Both the position numbers and the translations under genes were made by a program. A DNA stretch of 64,000 bases from an uncultured Pseudodesulfovibrio sp. GTDB lineage: Bacteria; Desulfobacterota; Desulfovibrionia; Desulfovibrionales; Desulfovibrionaceae. The stretch is taken from assembly GCF_963664965.1 (NCBI RefSeq), contig NZ_OY761823.1:2118001-2182000 (forward strand). The letters are read 5' to 3'. Of this stretch, positions 56,256-64,000 are shown piece after piece (position 1 is the stretch's first letter; each line of letters opens with the position of its first letter). The notes under the pieces were generated by a model. It was not told where the DNA came from. It did not search any database and was given only the letters and a program-made list of their open reading frames with translations.

Positions 56256-57038
56256 CTAGTGGTTGTCTTCTTGAAGGAATTCTGCATCGGGCTCGTTGGT
56301 AGGCGCCGCCTTTTCGTCGACGCACTTGCGTAGCAGCACGTAGTGGTGGCCGATAAACGCCAGAGCGCGCATGAGTTCGCCGTCTGCGATGGCCTTGGCG
56401 GTGTCGCTCCAGTTGGCAGCGGCTCTTTCCCGGTACGTCGGATTCTCGTAAAGGGCGTAATCATGTGAACTGAAACCCATCTGAAGGGCATGCATCACCC
56501 ATTCGAAAAGGGGGTTGCGGGCCATGCGGACCAGCATGATGTTCAACTGGCGGTCCAGTTCGCTGGTAGCGAGGAAGTCCGGTTCGTCTTCACGAAGCAT
56601 GGACTTCAGTCGAAGAGACTCTCTGAGCAATTCTTCCTTTTCGGATTTTTCTCCATGAGCGATGGCCAATTGTGCGATGGTCCGGTCCAGAGACTCGCGG
56701 AATTCAATCAGTCTTTCGGGGTTCACGGGGTGTTGCTTGAGAAATAGAGCCAATGATTCGGAAACGTTACTTACGTCCATCTGTCGGACATAAGCTCCGC
56801 CCTTGGACCCCTTTTTGACTTCCAGAAGGCCCTTTTGTTTCAAAATCTTGATGGCTTCCCGGACGACACCGCGCCCTGTTCCGAACTGGGATTGCATTTC
56901 CCGTTCGCTTGGCAGTCGTTCTCCCGGAGACAGGCGGCCGTCAACGATGGCGGCTTCAATTTGCAGAGCGATTTCTTCGCTGGCTCGTCCTGCCTGCACG
57001 GGAAGGAAAAGGGGGGAAATAGTGTTAGATGCGGTCAA
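56256..57038 (-). CDS. FadR-type GntR regulator of the betaine operon
   Basis: A 260-residue protein starting at a TTG at 57038 (TTAGG upstream). An N-terminal winged helix (EEIALQIEAAIVDGRLSPGE, LPSEREMQSQFGTGRGVVRE, AIKILKQKGLLEVKKGSKGG) is joined to an all-helical FCD effector domain with LDRQLNIMLVRMARNPLFEW. It is the first gene of the operon with betA, betB and the binding protein, in place of the TetR-type BetI. Its start lies directly beside an operator, so autoregulation is likely. The effector is probably choline or betaine aldehyde, by inference. Confidence 0.93.
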   Translation of the reverse strand: MTASNTISPLFLPVQAGRASEEIALQIEAAIVDGRLSPGERLPSEREMQSQFGTGRGVVREAIKILKQKGLLEVKKGSKGGAYVRQMDVSNVSESLALFLKQHPVNPERLIEFRESLDRTIAQLAIAHGEKSEKEELLRESLRLKSMLREDEPDFLATSELDRQLNIMLVRMARNPLFEWVMHALQMGFSSHDYALYENPTYRERAAANWSDTAKAIADGELMRALAFIGHHYVLLRKCVDEKAAPTNEPDAEFLQEDNH

Positions 57039-57049
57039 TGGTACTACCT
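57039..57049. promoter_or_regulatory. GntR/FadR operator half 1
   Basis: TGGTACTACCT, matching the FadR-family pattern TGGTnnnACCA except for its last base. It touches the start codon of the regulator gene, fitting autorepression. Confidence 0.7.
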
Positions 57050-57101
57050 AATATTGGTTTTTTGCCTGGTTTTGAGTGAAAAATGATGTTTACATGATGT
57101 T

Positions 57102-57112
57102 TGGTCGTACCA
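57102..57112. promoter_or_regulatory. GntR/FadR operator half 2
   Basis: TGGTCGTACCA, a perfect FadR-family palindrome, 63 bp from the first site (six helical turns), allowing co-binding or looping across the promoter. Confidence 0.8.
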
Positions 57113-57235
57113 TTCTAGGCGTGTTTTCTGAAAATAGTCAAGTGGCTGCTAAGTGTTTAGAATAATATATCTTTAGCGATGTGGAATATGTTGTGGAGGG
57201 CGTTCGGTGGTGAGGGGTTTTTTAGTGAGGATAAA

Positions 57236-57270
57236 GAAAAAGGCCTTACAGTCAATTGATGTAAGGCCTT
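57236..57270 (-). terminator. rho-independent terminator after ablB
   Basis: AAGGCCTTACA and TGTAAGGCCTT, an 11-bp perfect stem with a 9-nt loop, followed on the minus strand by TTTTTC. It ends the ABC-ablAB transcript before the betaine promoter. Confidence 0.92.
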
Positions 57271-57329
57271 GATTTATAGTTTAATAGTGTCATGGGCAGT
57301 TGCGTTGCTCAGTGTAATATTTCTGGAAA

Positions 57330-58181
57330 TTATACTGGTGCCCCTTTGGACCTGATGTGTTTGTGCCAGATGTTCATGCTTTCCAACTTGCCTGCGATCT
57401 GTGTGTTGTTGTGAAGGGTCCCGCCGAAAGCGTAGCCAGCACGGGAGAACACGATGTTCATGCCGAAGCTTTCCGCCCGGGCTATTGTGTATGCCGTATC
57501 AATAGGGAGGGCTTCCGCTGCTTGATCCATGGTTGCGAGCAACTTTCCAGCCGCCCCCTGCCCTCGGTATTCCGGAAGTGTGGCGAAGTCGGTCATCTCC
57601 GCACATTGCCAATCCATGTCCATTTCCATGGAGGCTGCGGCCACCAGCTTGTTGTCGGAAAAGATTCCGAAAAAGGCGGTGTCTGCGAGCATGGATTTGC
57701 TGAGGAAGGAGGGATCGTGCAACGGGAATGGGTAGGTTTCAAACACCGTGGCATAAAGCTCTGCCAGTTCGTCCACATTACCCAGTCGTAAGCGGACAAC
57801 CTCGTTCTTGTCGGTTTGCTTCTCCGTAATTTCAGATTTTTGATCTGCTTGGTCGAGAACCGCAGACATGCGTTTAATATTAGTGGGAATGGCACGTCTT
57901 TGGTCCAGATACTTACTCATGAAGTATCCAGCACTTTCTCCCTTGTGCATGAATGGCACACGCGCTTCATCAACGAATCCTAACGCGGCAAAATGTGATG
58001 TGGCGTTGGCCGGGACCTTGGCAAAGAGCTTGGTGTAGCCCTTCTGGCGAGCTAGTTCATACATCTCGTGTACGATTTCGGGCAGGTCATCTTGATCAAG
58101 CTTCATGAGGTAAACCCGATTGTTGGAAGGTCCGTGTTGCACCAAGGATTTGCCTAGATGGGTGATCTCATCAGGCTGCAT
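57330..58181 (-). CDS. ablB: beta-lysine N6-acetyltransferase
   Basis: 283 residues from the ATG at 58181 (GAAAGGAGAGACG), overlapping ablA by 11 bp. Two parts: an N-terminal domain with [20 protein letters not shown] and [17 protein letters not shown], and a C-terminal GNAT fold with acetyl-CoA motif [15 protein letters not shown]. It acetylates beta-lysine at N6, giving the compatible solute N-epsilon-acetyl-beta-lysine. The pairing with ablA is the usual hallmark of this pathway. Confidence 0.93.
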   Translation of the reverse strand: MQPDEITHLGKSLVQHGPSNNRVYLMKLDQDDLPEIVHEMYELARQKGYTKLFAKVPANATSHFAALGFVDEARVPFMHKGESAGYFMSKYLDQRRAIPTNIKRMSAVLDQADQKSEITEKQTDKNEVVRLRLGNVDELAELYATVFETYPFPLHDPSFLSKSMLADTAFFGIFSDNKLVAAASMEMDMDWQCAEMTDFATLPEYRGQGAAGKLLATMDQAAEALPIDTAYTIARAESFGMNIVFSRAGYAFGGTLHNNTQIAGKLESMNIWHKHIRSKGAPV

Positions 58182-59484
58182 CGTCTCTCCTTTCAATACG
58201 GTCGTTGTCCTCCGGCGTAAGACTTGTTGTATCATCCCAATCTGACAAGAGTTTTTCAATACCGATTGCCTTTTCTTCTGCATCTTCCTCTTTGAGTTGG
58301 AGATTGCAGGTTGAGCATTCACGATCGCAGTAATTGGGTTCATATGAAGTTGGTTCATTGTATGTGGTGATGACACCTTCATAGTTTCTGAGCACAACTT
58401 TGTTGGGACCCCATGAGACAATGTAGTTGGGCATGACCGGGATTTTACCGCCACCGCCGGGAGCGTCTACCACGTATGTTGGCACGGAAAATCCGCTTGT
58501 GTGTCCACGGAGGCTTTCGATGATTTCGATCCCCTTGCCTATGGGAGTTCGGAAGTGGGTCAAGCCTTCAGACATGTCACACTGGTACAGGTAGTAAGGG
58601 CGCACTCTGTTCTTCACCAGTTTTTGGTTGAGTGTTTTGATGAGTCGTTGGCAGTCGTTGACGCCAGACAGAAGCACGCTTTGGTTGCCAAGGGGAATAC
58701 CTGCATTTGCCAGACGTTGCAGGGCTCGCCGGGATGAGGCCGTGAGTTCGCGTGGGTGGTTGAAGTGGGTGTTGATCCACAGCGGGTGATGCTTTTTCAG
58801 TATGTTCACCAGATCGTGGGTGATTCTGTAGGGAAGCACCACGGGCATTCTGGTCCCGATTCGGACTACTTCAACGTGCTCTATTTCTTCGATTTGGGTG
58901 AGGAGCCAGTCGAGCTTGTCGTCCGAAAGCATGAGAGGGTCGCCGCCGGAGAGCAAAACGTCACGGACCTGGGGAGTGTTGCGAATGTATTCGATTCCCT
59001 GTTCAAGGTCGGAGCGGGACGGTATGGACTCGACATCGCCGACTTTGCGTTTGCGGGTGCAGTGGCGGCAGTACATCGAACAGGTGTTGCTGACATGGAA
59101 CAGGACTCGGTCGGGGTAGCGGTGGGTGATTCCGGGGGCCGGACTGTCCTTGTCTTCATGCAGTGGGTCGGACATGTCGTAGCGGCCGATGTTCAGTTCC
59201 TCCGGCGCGGGGAAGGACTGAATGAAGACTGGGTCGTTTTTATAGTCATCGGGATCTATGAGAGAGAGGTAGTACGGTGTAACGGACATGGGGAATTTGT
59301 GTATGGTCCGTTCGAAAATCGCCTTCTTTTTTTCCGGGAAGGTGATTCCGAGCACTCGTTCAAAGTCGTCCACGGTCTTGATGGAGTGGCGTATGTGCCA
59401 TTTCCAGTCGGTCCAATCCGACTTTGACGCTGTCTCGCGCAGCGTTTCCGCGACTTCCTGTTGGTGTTCGGTGAATATTGGCAA
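58171..59484 (-). CDS. ablA: lysine 2,3-aminomutase
   Basis: A 437-residue PLP and radical-SAM enzyme converting L-lysine to L-beta-lysine. The TTG start at 59484 has AAGGAGACAGT. The cluster motif is [39 protein letters not shown] and the PLP region [21 protein letters not shown] are typical. A C-terminal CDRECSTC motif fits LAM zinc binding. It follows the ABC ATPase by 13 bp, so it shares the importer's transcript. Confidence 0.95.
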   Translation of the reverse strand: MPIFTEHQQEVAETLRETASKSDWTDWKWHIRHSIKTVDDFERVLGITFPEKKKAIFERTIHKFPMSVTPYYLSLIDPDDYKNDPVFIQSFPAPEELNIGRYDMSDPLHEDKDSPAPGITHRYPDRVLFHVSNTCSMYCRHCTRKRKVGDVESIPSRSDLEQGIEYIRNTPQVRDVLLSGGDPLMLSDDKLDWLLTQIEEIEHVEVVRIGTRMPVVLPYRITHDLVNILKKHHPLWINTHFNHPRELTASSRRALQRLANAGIPLGNQSVLLSGVNDCQRLIKTLNQKLVKNRVRPYYLYQCDMSEGLTHFRTPIGKGIEIIESLRGHTSGFSVPTYVVDAPGGGGKIPVMPNYIVSWGPNKVVLRNYEGVITTYNEPTSYEPNYCDRECSTCNLQLKEEDAEEKAIGIEKLLSDWDDTTSLTPEDNDRIERRDDAA

Positions 59485-59497
59485 ACTGTCTCCTTGG

Positions 59498-60235
59498 TTA
59501 CAGTATCTGACTCAGGAATTCCCGAGTCCGGGCTTCGGCAGGCTCGTCGAAAATGGCTGCCGGAGTGTCCTTTTCCAGGATCACGCCCTCATCCATGAAA
59601 GCCACGGTGTCAGCGACTTCACGGGCAAAACCCATTTCGTGGGTTACGATCATCATTGTCATGCCGTCTTCGGCTAGGTCTTTCATGACAGACAGAACTT
59701 CCCCCACCAGTTCCGGGTCGAGGGCAGAGGTGGGTTCGTCAAAGAGCATGACATCAGGTTCCATGGCTAATGCACGGGCGATGGCGACACGTTGCTTCTG
59801 GCCACCGGAAAGCGTGTTTGGATACGCCTTTTCCTTGTCGCTCAGGCCGACCTTTTCGAGAAAGTGGCACCCGATTTTCCGGGCCTTTCCCTTGCTCATC
59901 TTTTTGACCTGTGTCGGCCCCTCGATGACGTTGCCCAGTACGGTCATGTGCGGGAAGAGGTTGAAATGCTGGAAGACCATTCCGACGCGTGCCCGGAGTG
60001 CATTGATGCGTTTTTCGTTATCCGTGACTTCCCAGCCGTTGATCTTGACTTCGCCTTCCTGAAAGGTTTCCAGATAGTTCACGCACCGAAGGAGGGTGGA
60101 TTTTCCCGAGCCGCTGGCTCCAATGACGCAGAGGACTTCCGACGGCAATACGTTCAGGTTGATGCCTTTCAGGACGTGGTTGTCTCCGAACCATTTGTTC
60201 AGGTTCGATATTTCGATGATGGCTTGTTCGTTCAT
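59498..60235 (-). CDS. polar amino acid ABC transporter ATP-binding protein
   Basis: 245 residues from the ATG at 60235. Walker [17 protein letters not shown]-loop FQHFNLFPH, signature [16 protein letters not shown], Walker [12 protein letters not shown] and the H-loop His (VTHEM) are all present: a GlnQ/HisP-type importer ATPase. One base separates it from the permease stop. The transported amino acid may be lysine, because the operon continues into ablA, but this is inferred from position only. Confidence 0.96.
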   Translation of the reverse strand: MNEQAIIEISNLNKWFGDNHVLKGINLNVLPSEVLCVIGASGSGKSTLLRCVNYLETFQEGEVKINGWEVTDNEKRINALRARVGMVFQHFNLFPHMTVLGNVIEGPTQVKKMSKGKARKIGCHFLEKVGLSDKEKAYPNTLSGGQKQRVAIARALAMEPDVMLFDEPTSALDPELVGEVLSVMKDLAEDGMTMMIVTHEMGFAREVADTVAFMDEGVILEKDTPAAIFDEPAEARTREFLSQIL

Positions 60236-60236
60236 G

Positions 60237-60899
60237 TTATGCCTGTGCGCCGTCGACATCGAGACGGGATTCAATGTAGCGGAATGTTTTGCTGAAGATG
60301 GCCGTGTAGAACAGGTAGAACAGGGCGGCAATGAACAGCATTTCCATCATCATGTAGTTGGACGAAGCCAGTTGCTGGGATTTGAGCAGCAGTTCGTTGA
60401 TGGTGATGGTGCTAGCGAGCGACGAGTCCTTCAGGGCGATGATGAACTGGTTGCCCAGTGACGGGATGGCCCGTTTGAAAGCCTGCGGCAGGATGATGCG
60501 GACCATCGACCGTGTGTACGTCATGCCGAGGCTTCGGGCCGCCTCCATCTGTCCTTCGGAAATGGATACGATGGCACCGCGGAATATTTCTGCGATGTAT
60601 GCGCCGTTGTGGATGCCGAGCGCCAGCGTGGCCGAGGTCAGTGCGTCGAATCCGACGACGCTGCGAAGCCCGAAATAGATGAACAGCAGTTGAAGCAGGA
60701 GCGGTGTGCCCCTGATGATGTAAATGTATGCCCTTGCCGGAAGAGAGAAGAACGGGTTGCTTGAAATACGCAGGAAGGCCGTTCCCAGTCCCAGCCCCAG
60801 TCCCAGCAGGATGCCCAGAGTCGTGACCTTGATGGTCATCCAGGCCGCAGGCAAAAAGAAGGGCAGGTACTTCGCGAGTACTGTGAAATCGAAATACAT
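60237..60899 (-). CDS. polar amino acid ABC transporter permease
   Basis: A 220-residue HisM/GlnP-family permease with five or so helices. The ATPase-coupling EAA loop is [26 protein letters not shown] (shown in parts: [20 protein letters not shown]), and [16 protein letters not shown] is the family N-terminal motif. It lies 75 bp after the binding-protein gene, separated by a hairpin, and its stop is next to the ATPase start. Confidence 0.95.
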   Translation of the reverse strand: MYFDFTVLAKYLPFFLPAAWMTIKVTTLGILLGLGLGLGTAFLRISSNPFFSLPARAYIYIIRGTPLLLQLLFIYFGLRSVVGFDALTSATLALGIHNGAYIAEIFRGAIVSISEGQMEAARSLGMTYTRSMVRIILPQAFKRAIPSLGNQFIIALKDSSLASTITINELLLKSQQLASSNYMMMEMLFIAALFYLFYTAIFSKTFRYIESRLDVDGAQA

Positions 60900-60924
60900 G
60901 GTGCGTTCCAGTGTTGAATTGAAT

Positions 60925-60958
60925 TGGCGCGGCGTCCCCCCACAGAACCGCCGCGCCA
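60925..60958. repeat. stem-loop between binding-protein and permease genes
   Basis: TGGCGCGGCG and CGCCGCGCCA, a 10-bp stem with a 14-nt loop and no U-run: typical of hairpins that stabilise the upstream binding-protein mRNA relative to the permease. Confidence 0.7.
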
Positions 60959-60974
60959 GGAGAGGATGAGTGCG

Positions 60975-61760
60975 TTATCGGACCGTGATGTCCGTTTTGA
61001 GCCATTTCCGGCTCAAGGAGGACAAGGTGCCGTCTTTGTGCATGGCTGCAAGTGCCTTGTTCACTTCCGTGAGCAGGGTGTCGTCGCCTTTGCGGAAGGC
61101 AACGGCGATGTCTTCGCCCCGCAGCGGCATGCCGAGCAGGGCTATGTCAAACTTTCCGCTGTTCATGGCATTTACGCCTACGACGCGGTCAGTGATAACG
61201 CCGTCAACAACACCGCTGTTCAATTCTGTCAGGGTATGGGTGTCGTCCTTGTACAGTTTCACGTCGCCTGCTCCGAGTTTTTCGGCGTCCTTGGCGAACG
61301 TAGTGCCGGTCACCACGCCGACGGTCTTGCCTTTGAGCTGTGCGGGGGCGGTGAACTGGGTTCCCTTTTTCACGACCAGCTGTGCTCCGGAATAGTAGTA
61401 CGGTGAGGAAAAATTTACGACTTCAAGACGCTGCTCGGTGACAGCCATGCTGCCGAGAATGCCGTCGTAGGCACCAGATCGCAGACCTTCGATAATGCCG
61501 CTCCATTCAGTGGTCACGGGCTTGAAGGAGACCTCGAGACGTTTGGCGACTTCATTGGCGACGTCCACGTCGAATCCGACCAACTCATTGTTGTCGTTGT
61601 AAAAATTGAAGGGAGGGTAGCCGCCGCTCATGGCGAAACTGATCTCCCCCGCCTCCTTGACTCTGGACAAAGAGTCTTTGTTTTCTTCTGAACATCCGGC
61701 AAGCATAAACGCAAAGAGCGTGACCGCGAAGGCGGCCAGCAAACGATGAATCCGTTTCAT
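60975..61760 (-). CDS. amino acid ABC transporter substrate-binding lipoprotein
   Basis: A 261-residue family-3 binding protein. The signal peptide ends in a lipobox (FMLAGCSEEN, Cys23 approximately). The fold has ISFAMSGGYPPFNFYNDNNE, LVGFDVDVANEVAKRL, GILGSMAVTEQR and GKTVGVVTGTTFAKDAEKL. It precedes the permease and ATPase. The ligand is not readable from sequence; lysine or a related basic amino acid is suggested by the ablAB genes at the end of the same operon. Confidence 0.95.
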   Translation of the reverse strand: MKRIHRLLAAFAVTLFAFMLAGCSEENKDSLSRVKEAGEISFAMSGGYPPFNFYNDNNELVGFDVDVANEVAKRLEVSFKPVTTEWSGIIEGLRSGAYDGILGSMAVTEQRLEVVNFSSPYYYSGAQLVVKKGTQFTAPAQLKGKTVGVVTGTTFAKDAEKLGAGDVKLYKDDTHTLTELNSGVVDGVITDRVVGVNAMNSGKFDIALLGMPLRGEDIAVAFRKGDDTLLTEVNKALAAMHKDGTLSSLSRKWLKTDITVR

Positions 61761-61768
61761 GATGGCTC

Positions 61769-61957
61769 CTATGGGATTTTGAGATAACAGTTCCTCGGCA
61801 TGATGATGAACTGCTCGTTGTTGAATGAGGAATCTGTGGGAAGAGTCTCATTGTGAAGTGCGAAAAAAAGCGCAAGGAAGAGTGTGGCCATAAGAGGAAC
61901 GGCAACAATCGCGATATCCGTTATGTCGAAATCGTGTCCTTTGATTGAAAAATGCAT
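61769..61957 (-). CDS. possible small membrane protein, 62 aa
   Basis: A short frame 8 bp before the binding-protein gene. One clear membrane helix (DIAIVAVPLMATLFLALFFAL) follows a short polar N-terminus with a hydrophilic tail. The ribosome-binding site is weak (CAAAGCA before the ATG). The helix and position favour a real gene, but I do not recognise it and it may be only the leader of the transport operon. Confidence 0.45.
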   Translation of the reverse strand: MHFSIKGHDFDITDIAIVAVPLMATLFLALFFALHNETLPTDSSFNNEQFIIMPRNCYLKIP

Positions 61958-62006
61958 TGCTTTGCGCGCACGGGGTTAGAAATTGCTTTCGTGTAAGTGA
62001 AGCAGC

Positions 62007-62065
62007 TTCGGGTATCCCCGACAAGGGGGTGTGGCGGGTAGATTTCGGGTATTCGGGTATACCCG
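62007..62065. promoter_or_regulatory. repeated palindrome upstream of the ABC-abl operon
   Basis: CGGGTATCCCCG (62009-62020, one mismatch from symmetry) and CGGGTATACCCG (62054-62065, perfect), with their centres 45 bp apart. The unit TTCGGGTAT occurs three times (62007, 62044, 62052). It ends next to the stop of the LuxR-type gene and upstream of the transport operon, so it is a good candidate for that regulator's site. Confidence 0.6.
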
Positions 62066-62066
62066 G

Positions 62067-63281
62067 TCAGGAGAGGGAAGGCTTCTGGCGCAGGTACGTG
62101 TAAAGCGAGGCCTTTCTTCCTCTCAGGCCGAGCTTCTTGCGAATGTTTTTTCTGTGGGTCTGGACAGTTTCAAAGGACATGCTCAGGAGCTCGGCGATTT
62201 CCTTGCCGCTTCGTCCCAGTTGTATAAGTTGGCAGACTTCCATTTCTCGTGGGGAGAGGCGGAGGAGTTCGGAATCAAATTCTCCGGATGAATCGTTTGC
62301 GAGGTCTACAAGTTGGTCTTCAATGATACTTTTATAGCCTTCACGTACTTCAGGAGTGTCGGAAGTCGTGATGCGTTCCAGAGCTGGAAGCATCTGCTTT
62401 TTGACTTGGCTGGTCAATTGCTCCCGCATTTCCTTGCGTTCTTCTTCCACAGATTTGAGAACTTGCTTCAGTGCGATTTCCTTTTCCTTCACTTCGGCCT
62501 TTTGGTCCAGAAGGTCTTCCTTGAGTTCCTCATGTTCTGTCAGGTCGTGAAGGATGAGTTGGTAGAGTGAGTAGTCGGTAAAGGTGATTTTGCGGAGGGT
62601 CGCTTCTGCGGGAAAGCCTTCACCATCCCCGTCAATGGCGACGACGTTTTTCGTCCATAATTCCTTGGCTTGGAGAGTGTGCATGGCATTGCGAAGGAGT
62701 GCGTGAAAACGCTTTCCCAGCAACCGTTTGAAGTTGTCCCCCGACAAGCCGTGCTCGGATTTTGAATGCTGTCTCTGAGCCATTTTGTTTGCGGCAATGA
62801 TGGTGCCTTCGTCATCAATGAGAAACGTTGCATCAAGGGCTGCGTCGAAAAAGGCGTTAAAGAGCGTGATGGAGTCTGACCAGGCAGTGATGTTATCCTC
62901 CAGTCGTTCTTCGTAACTTTCGTAGAGAGCCTCCATGGGGCGATTGTCGGTGGCTATGATGACAAAGCCGCCGTAGGGCGCGAGACTGGAAACCAGCGGA
63001 ATAATACGAAGCAGGAAGCTTCGTCCGTCACAGCAGGTGATTTCGTGAATCTGACGGGGAGGAAAGCGGCGGAGCGTGTCCTCAAGGGTTTTCGTTTCCA
63101 AGGCCAGTGCCTCCCAGAAAGATGTGTCCACTTTCGATGCGTCGGGAAGGTACTTGAGTCTGACGTTATTGGATTCCACCACCATGCCGTGATTGTCGGC
63201 AAAAAGAATGAGGTCATCCCAGGCTTCTACTACGTCCCCGGGATCGGTCAGTGCTGTCGTCAGTTCTGTCATATCGGCCAT
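62067..63281 (-). CDS. PAS-domain LuxR-family transcriptional regulator
   Basis: A 404-residue protein without membrane helices. PAS-like sensor domains lie around residues 10-115 and 130-255 (ALDATFLIDDEGTIIAANKM), then a coiled coil (~265-310), then a C-terminal LuxR/GerE HTH (LSPREMEVCQLIQLGRSGKE, IAELLSMSFETVQTHRKNIR, KKLGL). It resembles PAS-HTH regulators common in Desulfovibrio. It is transcribed toward the ABC-abl operon, and repeated palindromes lie right behind it. The start ATG at 63281 has a weak ribosome-binding site; 63272 is an alternative. Confidence 0.88.
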   Translation of the reverse strand: MADMTELTTALTDPGDVVEAWDDLILFADNHGMVVESNNVRLKYLPDASKVDTSFWEALALETKTLEDTLRRFPPRQIHEITCCDGRSFLLRIIPLVSSLAPYGGFVIIATDNRPMEALYESYEERLEDNITAWSDSITLFNAFFDAALDATFLIDDEGTIIAANKMAQRQHSKSEHGLSGDNFKRLLGKRFHALLRNAMHTLQAKELWTKNVVAIDGDGEGFPAEATLRKITFTDYSLYQLILHDLTEHEELKEDLLDQKAEVKEKEIALKQVLKSVEEERKEMREQLTSQVKKQMLPALERITTSDTPEVREGYKSIIEDQLVDLANDSSGEFDSELLRLSPREMEVCQLIQLGRSGKEIAELLSMSFETVQTHRKNIRKKLGLRGRKASLYTYLRQKPSLS

Positions 63282-63394
63282 GCGCTAGGCGTATCATGGT
63301 GAACGAACAATGAAAACCATGGGATTTTATATGAAACCAAAGCTGTAAATGATGTTTGGCGGGGAAGTGTCAACAAGAGGTCGGCAAAAACGAA

Positions 63395-63427
63395 AAAGGG
63401 TTTAGCGAAGTACTCGCTAAACCCTTT
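63395..63427 (-). terminator. rho-independent terminator after the glucan phosphorylase
   Basis: AAAGGGTTTAGCGA and TCGCTAAACCCTTT, a perfect 14-bp stem with a 5-nt loop, followed on the minus strand by TTTTTCGTTTTT. Confidence 0.92.
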
Positions 63428-63473
63428 AAACTGATTGAAATTGTACTCACCTTGTGTGCAGCTTCATATCATC

Positions 63474-64000
63474 TTAACTCCATCGGATGAGCCGGGTTTC
63501 GTACTTGTTGACCAATCCGCCATGCAACGGGATGACCCGTACGCCATAGCGAACAGGCCCCGAGGTGTTGGGTGAGTACTCTGTCCAGAACTCCAGCGTG
63601 TTGCCCTCGGAGTGCTTCAGCTTCATGGGGATACAGTCCACAACGGTTTGCTCGTCCGGGGTGGTGGCTACCAGTTCGGCGAGAACTTCTTCGTCCACAA
63701 GCTGCCCCTTGTCCACCTTGGCGGTGACGGTCAGCTTGCTGCCGAGCTTGAAGACGTCGCCATGGATGCCGTCCACCTGAACTTCCTTGATTGTGACTGT
63801 GGAGAAACGGCCCGGAATACGCTTGCGCCATTCTCCGATCTCGCGCGAAAGGGCATAGTCTTTCTTGGTTCGCTTGCCTGCAATATCAATGGCTGGGACG
63901 TACATGTCTTCGATGTACTCCTTGACCATGCGATGCGTTCCGTATTGCTTGAATGCTGTCTTCATGGATTCTTTCATTCGTTGAATCCAGGCGTGCGGAA
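63474..64000 (-). CDS. alpha-glucan phosphorylase, C-terminal part (5' partial)
   Basis: The frame stays open to the window edge, reading HAWIQRMKESMKTAFKQYGT and HRMVKEYIEDMYVPA, the typical end of the long TIGR02094-type alpha-glucan phosphorylases. Then follows a ~120-residue beta-rich tail (DGIHGDVFKLGSKLTVTAKV, EFWTEYSPNTSGPVRYGVRV). The in-window ATG at 63977 is internal, not the start. The enzyme releases glucose 1-phosphate from storage glucan. The catalytic and PLP region lies outside the window. Confidence 0.85.
   Translation of the reverse strand, partial: PHAWIQRMKESMKTAFKQYGTHRMVKEYIEDMYVPAIDIAGKRTKKDYALSREIGEWRKRIPGRFSTVTIKEVQVDGIHGDVFKLGSKLTVTAKVDKGQLVDEEVLAELVATTPDEQTVVDCIPMKLKHSEGNTLEFWTEYSPNTSGPVRYGVRVIPLHGGLVNKYETRLIRWS

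Noticed and set aside
54414-56333. A 639-codon open frame on the plus strand opposite betA
   Set aside because: Shadow of betA, which has a complete GMC flavoprotein signature.

Overview
The window reads as chromosomal DNA of a sulfate-reducing deltaproteobacterium of the Desulfovibrio/Pseudodesulfovibrio type, probably marine or salt tolerant. This is inferred from gene content: a periplasmic Tat-exported [FeFe] hydrogenase HydAB beside its HydEFG maturases, a Na+-type N-ATPase, NhaB, a HesB-like selenoprotein, betaine synthesis and N-epsilon-acetyl-beta-lysine synthesis, and many sensor kinases. No core sulfate-reduction gene lies in the window, so the assignment rests on context. Both edges cut genes: a PEP/pyruvate-binding protein at the left and an alpha-glucan phosphorylase at the right.

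Layout. 0-8.7 kb: a co-directional signalling run (PEP-synthase-like protein, two kinase/receiver pairs joined by ATGA overlaps, NhaB, and a kinase with an N-terminal dinucleotide-fold domain). 8.7-14 kb: a hypothetical gene, a chemoreceptor and a hybrid PAS kinase. 14-23.9 kb: a glycyl-radical-enzyme (GRE) island. On the minus strand it holds the GRE, its activase, a C_GCAxxG_C_C redox protein and a HesB-like protein whose codon 38 is an in-frame TGA read as selenocysteine. It also holds a PAS/sigma-54 activator, a TauE-type exporter, a DUF4125 protein and an APC-type permease. I find -24/-12 (sigma-54) elements in front of the GRE, the DUF4125-TauE pair and the permease, so these three transcription units look like one regulon. 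The GRE carries Cys-Val-Ser where known dehydratases and lyases carry Cys-X-Glu, so its reaction is unknown. This is the best candidate for an undescribed system.

23.9-31.4 kb: a complete N-ATPase operon (atpDCQRBEFAG) preceded by a tandem universal stress protein. 31.5-34.1 kb: two paralogous kinase-like proteins flanking a universal stress protein. 34.1-39.2 kb: a solute-binding protein that appears circularly permuted, translationally coupled to a histidine kinase with three periplasmic binding domains, then a receiver protein. 39.5-51.9 kb: a hydrogenase island. It has hydF, hydE, an unknown gene, aspA, hydG and a TM1266-type regulator behind a leader with competing terminator and antiterminator helices; then periplasmic hydAB; then, divergently, a two-gene soluble hydrogenase made of a NuoF/GltD-like flavoprotein and a multicluster catalytic subunit with the small subunit fused on.

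52-63.3 kb: an osmoadaptation region. A FadR-type regulator, betA, betB and a choline-binding protein form one operon with two TGGTnnnACCA operators. An amino-acid ABC importer, lysine 2,3-aminomutase (ablA) and beta-lysine acetyltransferase (ablB) form another, downstream of a PAS/LuxR regulator and two near-identical palindromes. Na+ cycling (N-ATPase, NhaB) and solute synthesis fit a saline habitat. No tRNA, rRNA, CRISPR array or insertion sequence was recognised.
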